DNA of 5,267 nt, taken from NCBI GenBank assembly GCA_003021755.1, contig PXQZ01000057.1, forward strand, positions 1 to 5,267, written 5' to 3'. The notes under the pieces are model-generated. The model made no database searches and was not told the DNA's origin. It was given only the letters and a program-made list of their open reading frames with translations. This stretch comes from Halobacteriales archaeon QH_8_67_36 (GTDB lineage Archaea; Halobacteriota; Halobacteria; Halobacteriales; Haloarculaceae). Each line of letters starts with the position of its first letter. The first letter of the stretch is position 1. Positions 1-5,142 of this stretch are shown here, in pieces. The position numbers and the translations under genes were made by a program.

Positions 1-1
1 T

Positions 2-310
2 ATGGGCGAAGACGCCTCGCTGGACCAGTTCCTGACCGACGAGTCGGACGAGCAGCGTTCCGAGTCCGAAACAGGGGCCGAGGAGCCGGAACCGACAGCG
101 AGCGAGGCAACCAGTGAGCGATCGGAAACGGACGCGGCCACGGCATCACCCGATGCGGGCCCGAGAGACGGCCCGGAGCCGGCGGCGACGACCTACGTCT
201 GGGACGGCGCGGGCGCGGCATGTGGGGCCTGCGGCGAGACGGTCGAGCGGCGCTGGCGGCAGGACGACGAATTGGTCTGTGTCGACTGCAAGGACTGGGA
301 ACGGGCGTAG
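2..310 (+). CDS. Small acidic protein with C-terminal zinc ribbon (haloarchaeal DUF7573-like)
   Basis: The product is 102 residues. Residues 1-60 are low-complexity, very rich in Glu, Asp, Ser, Thr and Ala, and probably disordered, as is common in haloarchaeal proteins. Residues 64-100 form a compact domain with two CxxC pairs (C74/C77 and C93/C96) separated by 15 residues, which is the pattern of a zinc ribbon. A short aromatic stretch (TYVW) precedes it and a DWE motif follows the last pair. The ATG lies at the second base of the window, so the promoter is not visible and an upstream start cannot be excluded. However, the N-terminus (MGEDASLDQFL) resembles the usual start of this family as I remember it. 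No enzymatic residues are seen. Binding of nucleic acid or protein through the ribbon is only an inference from the fold. The DUF assignment is from memory; the zinc ribbon itself is clear. The gene is separated from the next operon by a hairpin and is probably an independent unit. Confidence 0.8.
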   Translation: MGEDASLDQFLTDESDEQRSESETGAEEPEPTASEATSERSETDAATASPDAGPRDGPEPAATTYVWDGAGAACGACGETVERRWRQDDELVCVDCKDWERA

Positions 311-328
311 ACTACGTCCGTCAGAGGC

Positions 329-354
329 GGGCTCGGTGACGGGGTTCCGGGCCC
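329..354 (+). terminator. GC-rich hairpin after the zinc-ribbon gene
   Basis: An 8-bp stem pairs 329-336 (GGGCTCGG) with 347-354 (CCGGGCCC), including one G-U wobble, around a 10-nt loop. It starts 18 nt after the stop of the zinc-ribbon gene. No T-run follows, so it is not a classical intrinsic terminator. It could mark the 3' end of that transcript or insulate it from the moxR operon. The pairing is seen directly; the role is inferred. Confidence 0.4.
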
Positions 355-363
355 TCCAGCAGA

Positions 364-396
364 GTTACATGTTCCCGTCCCGAACAGGTGGGTAAC
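364..396. promoter_or_regulatory. Nested inverted repeats upstream of moxR (possible operator/promoter region)
   Basis: An outer pair GTTAC (364-368) / GTAAC (392-396) encloses an inner pair TGTTC (370-374) / GAACA (382-386). The inner pair has a 7-nt spacer, giving a 17-bp site of the size bound by dimeric winged-helix regulators. The two dyads have centres 2 bp apart, so they may be alternative sites and not one stem. The only A/T-richer words before moxR (TTACAT at 365-370 and TAACTA at 393-398) lie here and could be weak TATA elements, but neither is a good match. Regulatory function is an inference from position. Confidence 0.3.
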
Positions 397-411
397 TAGA
401 CCTGCATGAGT

Positions 412-426
412 GGAATCCGGGGTTCC
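412..426. promoter_or_regulatory. 15-bp near-perfect dyad 28 bp before the moxR start
   Basis: GGAATCC, one central G, then GGGTTCC: the two 7-bp arms pair except for one T-G position. In RNA this would be a short hairpin with a G-U wobble and a 3-nt loop. It ends 28 nt before the chosen moxR ATG, so it would lie in the 5' leader if transcription starts upstream. It could be an operator or a leader hairpin affecting translation. No Shine-Dalgarno match is seen between it and the ATG. Confidence 0.3.
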
Positions 427-454
427 GGCACGGTCCCCGCCGAGAGCACTATCC

Positions 455-1408
455 ATGACAGATACGACAGCCAGTCGACAGTCGGACAGCGCGCTCCGGG
501 ACGCGAGCCGCCTCGCCACCGGGGTCATCGAGAACGTCGAGGCAGTCATCGTCGGCCACCACGATGCCATCGAACACATCGTCACGGCGCTGCTGGGCCG
601 TGGCCACATCCTGCTTGAGGACGTCCCTGGGGTCGGCAAGACGATGCTGGCCCGGTCGGTCGCCGCGAGCGTCGACGGGGAGTTCAAGCGCGTGCAGTTC
701 ACGCCGGACCTGCTGCCGACCGACGTCACCGGCGTCAACGTCTACAACCAGAAGACACAGGAGTTCGAGTTCCGCCCCGGCCCCATCTTCGCCAACGTCG
801 TGCTGGGCGACGAAATCAACCGGGCGCCGCCCAAGACCCAGTCGGCGCTGCTGGAGGCCATGGAGGAGGGGCAGGTGTCGGCCGACGGGACGACCCGCGA
901 GATGCCCCAGCCGTTCACCGTCATCGCCACCCAGAACACCGTCGAACGGCACAAGGCCTACGACCTGCCGATGGCCGAACTCGACCGGTTCATGACGAAG
1001 CTACGGCTGGGCTACCCCGACGCCGACGAGGAGACGGCGATGCTGGGCGAGGTCGTCGGGAACCACCCGATCGACGCGCTGGAGCCGGTCGCCACGCTCG
1101 CGGAGCTACAGGCCGCCCGGCAAGCGGTGGCCGAGGTCACCGTCGAGGAGCCGGTCCGTGCGTACGCGACCCGGCTCGCGGCCCACACCCGCGAGCACGC
1201 GCGCCTCGGCGTGAGCCCGCGCGGAAGCATCAACCTGCTCCGTGCGGCACAGGCACGGGCGGTGCTTTCCGGTCGGGACTACGTGATCCCCGGCGACCTC
1301 CAGACGGAGGCCCCCGTGGTGCTCCCCCACCGCGTTCGGACCGACAACAGCGACCAGCCCGCCGAGGAACTCGTCGCGGCGGCCCTCGACCGGGTCGCCG
1401 TCGAGTGA
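455..1408 (+). CDS. MoxR-family AAA+ ATPase
   Basis: The product is 317 residues, normal for MoxR proteins, and is soluble and cytosolic. AAA+ motifs appear in order: Walker A in EDVPGVGKT (residues 55-63), Walker B ending in D119-E120 followed by INR, sensor 1 in IATQN (N161), arginine-finger region LDRF (R178), and sensor 2 in SPRG (R256). The C-terminal helical lid covers roughly 210-315. MoxR ATPases act as chaperone-like motors that assemble or activate partner complexes, usually encoded beside a DUF58 or vWA protein, as here. The ATG at 455 is chosen because it starts a haloarchaeal-looking N-terminus (MTDTTASRQSD). The upstream in-frame ATG at 410 would add 15 residues (MESGVPARSPP...) unlike the family and would run over the 412-426 dyad. 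The segment after sensor 1 reads TQNTVERHKAYDLPMAELDRF, whereas MoxR proteins commonly have TQNP followed by EQEGTY. The stop codon abuts the ATG of the DUF58 gene. No cysteine is present. Confidence 0.93.
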   Translation: MTDTTASRQSDSALRDASRLATGVIENVEAVIVGHHDAIEHIVTALLGRGHILLEDVPGVGKTMLARSVAASVDGEFKRVQFTPDLLPTDVTGVNVYNQKTQEFEFRPGPIFANVVLGDEINRAPPKTQSALLEAMEEGQVSADGTTREMPQPFTVIATQNTVERHKAYDLPMAELDRFMTKLRLGYPDADEETAMLGEVVGNHPIDALEPVATLAELQAARQAVAEVTVEEPVRAYATRLAAHTREHARLGVSPRGSINLLRAAQARAVLSGRDYVIPGDLQTEAPVVLPHRVRTDNSDQPAEELVAAALDRVAVE

Positions 1409-2383
1409 ATGCGCCCGACCCTCCGGGGCGTCGGCGTCCTCGTCGTCGCCGTGGGCGCGACCGCCGTCGGCGCGCAGTTCGGCCAGCCGGGGCTGGGCGC
1501 CATCGCCGCGCCCCTGTTCGTCGCCCTGCTGGGCGCGGCGGTCCAGGTGTCGCTCGCCGGCCTCCCCACCGTCGAGCGGTCGTCGCTCCGACGGGGGTTC
1601 CCCGGTGAGTCCCGGACGCTGAAACTCACCGCCGAGGGGAGTGGCATCGCCCGGCTCACGGACCGCCGAGCCGAAGGAGTCGGCGGGACGGCGACGGCGC
1701 GGTGTTCGCTCCCGGCGACCGTCAGCTTCGAGGTGCCCTTCGAGCGACGGGGCGAACACTCCCTCGGCCCGGTCGAGATAGTAGTCACCGACTCGCTGGG
1801 GCTGATGGTCACCAGCGGCACCGTCGAGGCCACCGACGAAGTGCTGGTGTTCCCGCCGGTGTACCGACTGGGCGGACCCGACGCCTTCGTGCGCACCCTC
1901 GTTCCCGATGCCGAGGACCGCGAGTCGTTCGACCGCCTGCGCGAGTACACGCCCGAGGACTCCCTGCGGGATATCCACTGGAAGTCAAGCGCCAAGCGCG
2001 ACGACCTGCTGGTCACGGAGTTCGACGACGACAGCGAGGACCGCGAACTGCTCGTCGCCACGCGGGCCAAAGCGGGAGACGGCGACGCGATGGCGGCCGC
2101 CGCGGCCACCGTCGTCGTCGGCGCGCTCCGGAGCGGCTTCGCCGTCGAACTGGCGACGCCCGACGGGACGGTGCCGGCGGGCTTCGGCGGGCGCCACCGG
2201 ACCCGGCTGCTGGAGGCGCTGGCACGTACGGGGACGGGACAGAGCGACCGCGAGGACGAGGCCGACGTGCTCGTCGGCGCCACCGACGGCGGGGTCGTCG
2301 TCCACGTCGCCGACCGGACCGAGGCGTTCGACGACCTGACGGCGAGCCGCGAGAACCCGCTGGTCTCGGGGGTGGGGGCGTGA
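1409..2383 (+). CDS. DUF58 domain membrane protein (MoxR partner)
   Basis: The product is 324 residues. Two hydrophobic segments at about 6-22 and 27-51 anchor the N-terminus. A beta-rich region follows, containing RRGEHSLGPVEIVVTDSLGL (113-132), the typical DUF58 'RRG...LGP...D..GL' stretch. The family signature is in residues 177-205: LREYTPEDSLRDIHWKSSAKR, then LLVTEF. Downstream is a vWA-like region (about 211-320). At the strand where vWA domains carry a metal-binding DxSxS motif, this protein reads ELLVATRAKAG, so that metal site appears absent. DUF58 proteins are regular genomic partners of MoxR ATPases and TgpA-like transglutaminases; their biochemical role is not settled. The ATG immediately follows the moxR stop (0-nt gap) with no evident Shine-Dalgarno site, and the gene ends in a 4-nt overlap with the transglutaminase gene. 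Both junctions suggest one transcript and coupled translation. The protein is probably membrane-anchored with its main domain in the cytosol, but the topology is inferred. Confidence 0.9.
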   Translation: MRPTLRGVGVLVVAVGATAVGAQFGQPGLGAIAAPLFVALLGAAVQVSLAGLPTVERSSLRRGFPGESRTLKLTAEGSGIARLTDRRAEGVGGTATARCSLPATVSFEVPFERRGEHSLGPVEIVVTDSLGLMVTSGTVEATDEVLVFPPVYRLGGPDAFVRTLVPDAEDRESFDRLREYTPEDSLRDIHWKSSAKRDDLLVTEFDDDSEDRELLVATRAKAGDGDAMAAAAATVVVGALRSGFAVELATPDGTVPAGFGGRHRTRLLEALARTGTGQSDREDEADVLVGATDGGVVVHVADRTEAFDDLTASRENPLVSGVGA

Positions 2384-4575
2384 GCCGTCTCGCCGGCCGG
2401 CTCCCGTGGTCCCAGCCCCGCGCCATCGCGCTATTGGCAGTCGCGCTGGCGCTTGGGGCACCCCTTCGGACGATGTACCACCTCATCGACGTGGTCGGCT
2501 CGCCGACGCGGTTCCTGCTCGTGGCCGGCGTCGCGCTGGTGCTCGGGGCGCTGCTGGCGCGCGTCCTCCATCCGGGACTCGCTACCGTCATCGGCGTCGG
2601 GCTCTTCGGGGCCGGCCTGGTGTGGTACGTCACGAACCTGGCGACGAACCCTTCCTTCGACGTGTTGCTGGCCGACACCGTCGAACTGCTGACCGGTCGC
2701 CGGCTGTTGCAGATAGCGAACGTCCGGCTGTGGGTGACCTCCTTCGCCGCTGCGCCGGTGTTCCTGACGACCTACTTCGCGCTCCGGCGCTGGTACGTGA
2801 TGGCCGTCTTCGTCGCCGGCCTCACGCTCTCCTTTTTCGTCCTGACGACCGACGCCAGCGTCGTGACGACGCTGCTTGGCGTCGTCGGGGGCGTCGCCGG
2901 GATCGGGTTCGGAACGCTCGATTCGGTCGCGAACGAGGGACGCGCGACCACGAGCGGGGCGGACCCGCCGCCGACGGTCACGGACGCCGACGATGGTATC
3001 GACGCCGGCCGCCGGTCGGTGCTGGCCCAGCTTGCGGCCGTCATCGTCCTGCCGACGGTCGTCTCGCGCATCCCCGGCGTGGAAGGGACGGCACTCTCCC
3101 TGCTGAGCGGGGCGAGCGGGACCGTCGAAGGGAGTCTGGTCGACGCCGGCGACTCGCTGACGGTACAGGGGTCACTGTCGCTGAGCGATGTCCACCGCTT
3201 CACTATCGAGGCCGAAGAGCCCAGCTACTGGCGCGTCGGGGCCTACGACCGCTACACCGGCGACGGCTGGGTCCGGACGGGGAACGCGAGCGAGTACGAC
3301 GACGGGGAGTATCTCGGTGACGGGCCGGCGACGGAGACGCGGAAACTCGTCCAGACCGTCGAGGTCGAGTCGGACATCGGGACGGTCCCCGCGGCGTGGA
3401 AACCGGTGCGTTACGAGGGCGACTCCGACGTCCTGGTGACGAGACACGACGGGCTCCAGCCCGAGTCGGGACTGGAGAGCGGCGACAGCTATCGGGTCGA
3501 GAGTGCCCGCATCGAGGCCACCGAGGAGGACCTGCGGGCCGCCGGCGACGACTACCCCGACGACGTGACGGGGACGCACGTCCAGTTGCCCGAGAGCACG
3601 CCGGACCGGGTGGCCGCGACGACGGACACGCTGACCGAGAACGCCGAGACGCCGTACCAGACCGCGCTGATCATCGAGCGGTGGCTCAAGCGGAACCGCG
3701 GCTACTCGCTTGACGTGTCACGGCCCCGGCGCAACGTCGCCGACCGGTTCCTCCACGCGATGAGCGAAGGGTACTGCACCTACTTCGCGACGACGATGGC
3801 CGTCATGTTACGGACACAGGACATCCCGGCGCGGATGACCGTCGGCTACACTCCGGGTGACGCCGTCGGGTCGGGCCGGTGGGAGGTCCGCGGGCTGCAC
3901 TCACACGCGTGGGTCGAGATGTACGTCGAGAACTGGGGGTGGGTGCAGTTCGACCCGACGCCCGCGGGCCCCCGGCAAGCAGCGGAACAGCAACGGCTCG
4001 ACGAGGACGGCGACGGCGGGACCAACCAGGAGACGCTGACCGAAACAGGGACCACGCCGACGCCCACGCCCACACCTACCGAGACGCCCGAACCCGGGGA
4101 GACCCCGACGCCAACGCCCCCGCCCATCCGGACTCGCCCTCCGGACGCAACGCGGACCGACGAGCGGACGGTCACGCCGGCTGGGACGGACGACGGGAAC
4201 CAGCTCCCCGGGGTCCCCTCCCGCGAGGAGGCCGCGCTCGGCGTCGTCGCCCTCCTGGGAACCGCGGCCGGGCTCCGCCGACTCGGCGTCCCTGAACGCG
4301 TCTCGCGAGGGCTGTGGCTGCGCTACCAGTCACCGGAGACGCCCGCAGAGGACGTCGAGACGGCGTTCCAGCGGACGATGTACGTGCTCGCCGAGCGCCA
4401 CCGCGAGCGCCGGCCGGGCGAGACGGTCCGGGCGTATCTCGACGCCGTCGACGCCGACGAGGACGTCCGGCGGCTGGCCGGGCTGCGCGAACGGCTCCGG
4501 TACGGCGGGTCGGTGTCGGCCGAGGCGGCCGAGGAGGCCATCGACATCGCCGACACCGTCGTCGCCGAGCGGTAA
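2380..4575 (+). CDS. TgpA-type membrane transglutaminase-like protein with C-terminal DUF4129
   Basis: The product is 731 residues, normal for the TgpA architecture. Predicted order: seven hydrophobic helices (about 13-31, 44-62, 66-85, 116-135, 138-155, 159-179 and 213-230), a large hydrophilic region (235-615), one short helix (618-632), and a cytosolic DUF4129-like tail (655-728, with AFQRTMYVL and ETVRAYLDAV). The transglutaminase core has C466 in EGYCTYFATTMAVMLR, H509 in HSHAWVEMYV and D525 in WVQFDPTP, the full papain-like triad. C466 is the only cysteine. Seven helices from a cytosolic N-terminus place the catalytic domain outside. A Thr-Pro repeat linker (558-582) joins it to the last helix, and one N-glycosylation sequon is present (N302). 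Helix 7 is preceded by R211-R212. The start is GTG at 2380, overlapping the DUF58 stop as GTGA. It captures helix 1, which the ATG at 2473 would lose, while the upstream part of the open frame is a shadow of the DUF58 gene. Whether it crosslinks proteins or cleaves peptides is unknown, since transglutaminase folds do both. Confidence 0.92.
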   Translation: MSRLAGRLPWSQPRAIALLAVALALGAPLRTMYHLIDVVGSPTRFLLVAGVALVLGALLARVLHPGLATVIGVGLFGAGLVWYVTNLATNPSFDVLLADTVELLTGRRLLQIANVRLWVTSFAAAPVFLTTYFALRRWYVMAVFVAGLTLSFFVLTTDASVVTTLLGVVGGVAGIGFGTLDSVANEGRATTSGADPPPTVTDADDGIDAGRRSVLAQLAAVIVLPTVVSRIPGVEGTALSLLSGASGTVEGSLVDAGDSLTVQGSLSLSDVHRFTIEAEEPSYWRVGAYDRYTGDGWVRTGNASEYDDGEYLGDGPATETRKLVQTVEVESDIGTVPAAWKPVRYEGDSDVLVTRHDGLQPESGLESGDSYRVESARIEATEEDLRAAGDDYPDDVTGTHVQLPESTPDRVAATTDTLTENAETPYQTALIIERWLKRNRGYSLDVSRPRRNVADRFLHAMSEGYCTYFATTMAVMLRTQDIPARMTVGYTPGDAVGSGRWEVRGLHSHAWVEMYVENWGWVQFDPTPAGPRQAAEQQRLDEDGDGGTNQETLTETGTTPTPTPTPTETPEPGETPTPTPPPIRTRPPDATRTDERTVTPAGTDDGNQLPGVPSREEAALGVVALLGTAAGLRRLGVPERVSRGLWLRYQSPETPAEDVETAFQRTMYVLAERHRERRPGETVRAYLDAVDADEDVRRLAGLRERLRYGGSVSAEAAEEAIDIADTVVAER
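4051..4125 (+). repeat. Thr-Pro repeat linker inside the transglutaminase gene
   Basis: The codons alternate between ACG/ACC/ACT/ACA and CCG/CCC, encoding TTPTPTPTPTETPEP and then TPTPTPPP (residues 558-582 of the transglutaminase). Such Thr-Pro spacers are common in haloarchaeal surface proteins just before a membrane anchor. They are thought to form extended, O-glycosylated stalks. Here it sits between the catalytic domain and the last membrane helix, as expected for a stalk. Confidence 0.75.
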
Positions 4576-4589
4576 GGGGTCGAGTGTGG

Positions 4590-4615
4590 GAGCGTGCTGC
4601 CCGCTCGGCAGGCTC
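4590..4615 (+). terminator. Stem-loop after the moxR operon
   Basis: GAGC (4590-4593) pairs with GCTC (4612-4615), and CTGCC (4597-4601) pairs with GGCAG (4607-4611). The left arm has a 3-nt bulge (GTG) and the loop is 5 nt. The structure begins 14 nt after the transglutaminase stop codon. No T-run follows, so it may be a transcript-end structure and not a proven terminator. A second small hairpin, GCGTC-GGC-GACGC, lies at 4634-4646. Confidence 0.35.
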
Positions 4616-4690
4616 GTGTGGCGGCATGGCCCCGCGTCGGCGACGCTCCGGCCGTCGGCGCCACTGCAGCGCTGTGCCGGTTTCTCGGGA

Positions 4691-4703
4691 GAAAGATTAT
4701 TTA
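4691..4703 (+). promoter_or_regulatory. TATA-like promoter of the aIF1 gene
   Basis: GAAAG (4691-4695), a plausible purine-rich BRE, is followed by ATTATTTA (4696-4703). This is the most A/T-rich word in a GC-rich spacer. An archaeal TATA box lies about 26 nt before the start site, which predicts transcription starting near 4726, only some 7 nt before the ATG at 4733. The mRNA would then be leaderless or nearly so, as is common in haloarchaea. Confidence 0.65.
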
Positions 4704-4732
4704 CCCCTGTAGGTGATAAGGGCGACTAGGTA

Positions 4733-5068
4733 ATGTCGAATGAAGTCTGCGCCTCATACGCGCCAGTAGCTCCGGATACTGAGGTCTGCTCGACGTGCGG
4801 ACTCCCTGAAGAGCTCTGTGTCTGTGAAGACGTGGCCAAGGAGTCTCAGGAGATCAACATCCGCATCGACGAGCGCCGTTACGGGAAGGAGGTAACGATT
4901 ATCGAGGGGTTCGACCCGAAGGACGTTGACATGGACTCCCTGTCCTCGGACCTGAAGTCCAAGTTCGCCTGCGGCGGAACGGTCGAGGACGGCCAGATAG
5001 AACTCCAGGGGAACCACACCGGTCGCGTCGAGGACTTCCTCCGGGACAAGGGCTTCAACGTCGCCTGA
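4733..5068 (+). CDS. Translation initiation factor aIF1 (SUI1/eIF1 family)
   Basis: The product is 111 residues. aIF1 binds the small ribosomal subunit near the P site and enforces correct start-codon selection. Residues 19-31 form the archaeal N-terminal zinc knuckle, CxxC-x6-CxC (C19, C22, C29, C31, in CSTCGLPEELCVC). The SUI1 domain follows (about 41-111): RIDERRYGKEVTIIEGFD, the DLKSKFACGGTV block, and the closing ELQGNHTGRVEDFLRDKGFNV. The SUI1 domain looks complete and conserved. The oddity is the N-terminus. Homologues I recall have only a few residues before CSTCGLPEELC, whereas this one has MSNEVC, ten extra residues (ASYAPVAPDT), then EVC again. No ATG, GTG or TTG lies in frame between the ATG at 4733 and the zinc knuckle, so the extension cannot be removed by choosing a later start. 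The gene has its own promoter and terminator and is independent of the preceding operon. Confidence 0.95.
   Translation: MSNEVCASYAPVAPDTEVCSTCGLPEELCVCEDVAKESQEINIRIDERRYGKEVTIIEGFDPKDVDMDSLSSDLKSKFACGGTVEDGQIELQGNHTGRVEDFLRDKGFNVA
4739..4789 (+). repeat. Short direct repeat flanking an in-frame insertion in aIF1
   Basis: AATGAAGTCTGC (4739-4750) and ACTGAGGTCTGC (4778-4789) match at 10 of 12 positions and are exactly 39 nt apart, so the reading frame is kept. Each copy encodes EVC. Removing one repeat unit gives MSNEVCSTCG, which looks like the usual aIF1 start. The rest of the 39-nt units do not match each other beyond chance at the DNA level. Confidence 0.7.
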
Positions 5069-5083
5069 CCACCCGTCGTCGTC

Positions 5084-5100
5084 CGGTAGAACCGTTTTTT
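5084..5100 (+). terminator. Hairpin plus T6 terminator of the aIF1 gene
   Basis: CGGT (5084-5087) pairs with ACCG (5091-5094) around an AGA loop, followed directly by six T residues (5095-5100). It lies 15 nt after the aIF1 stop codon. T-runs are the main termination signal in archaea. On the opposite strand the run is A, so this signal serves only the plus strand. Confidence 0.65.
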
Positions 5101-5142
5101 CGAGTGCCGAGAATAGCGTGAGCGACGGCACGGAGGAACTGT

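Noticed and set aside
410..454. Earlier ATG for moxR at 410
   Set aside because: It adds 15 residues unlike the family and covers the 412-426 dyad; the ATG at 455 gives a typical N-terminus.
1106..2283. Long minus-strand open frames opposite moxR and DUF58 (290 and 334 residues)
   Set aside because: They lie wholly opposite two well-supported genes and have low-complexity Arg/Ser/Gly/Pro composition with no recognisable domain. Such frames are expected opposite GC-rich genes.
1702..2379. Upstream extension of the transglutaminase reading frame
   Set aside because: The frame stays open because of high GC, but its translation is Arg/Gly/Pro-rich shadow sequence over the DUF58 gene. The GTG at 2380 with the GTGA overlap and the first membrane helix marks the real start.
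4051..4125. Repeat array that might be CRISPR or a minisatellite
   Set aside because: The repetition follows alternating Thr and Pro codons in frame within the transglutaminase gene. There are no spacers.
4314..4712. Plus-strand open frame running past the transglutaminase stop
   Set aside because: Its translation is dominated by Arg and Gly in the manner of a shadow frame, and it overlaps the DUF4129 coding region.
5104..5131. GTGCCG/CGGCAC inverted repeat as a terminator for the minus-strand gene
   Set aside because: The stem is 6 bp with a 16-nt loop and has no T-run on the minus strand, so it is too weak to call.
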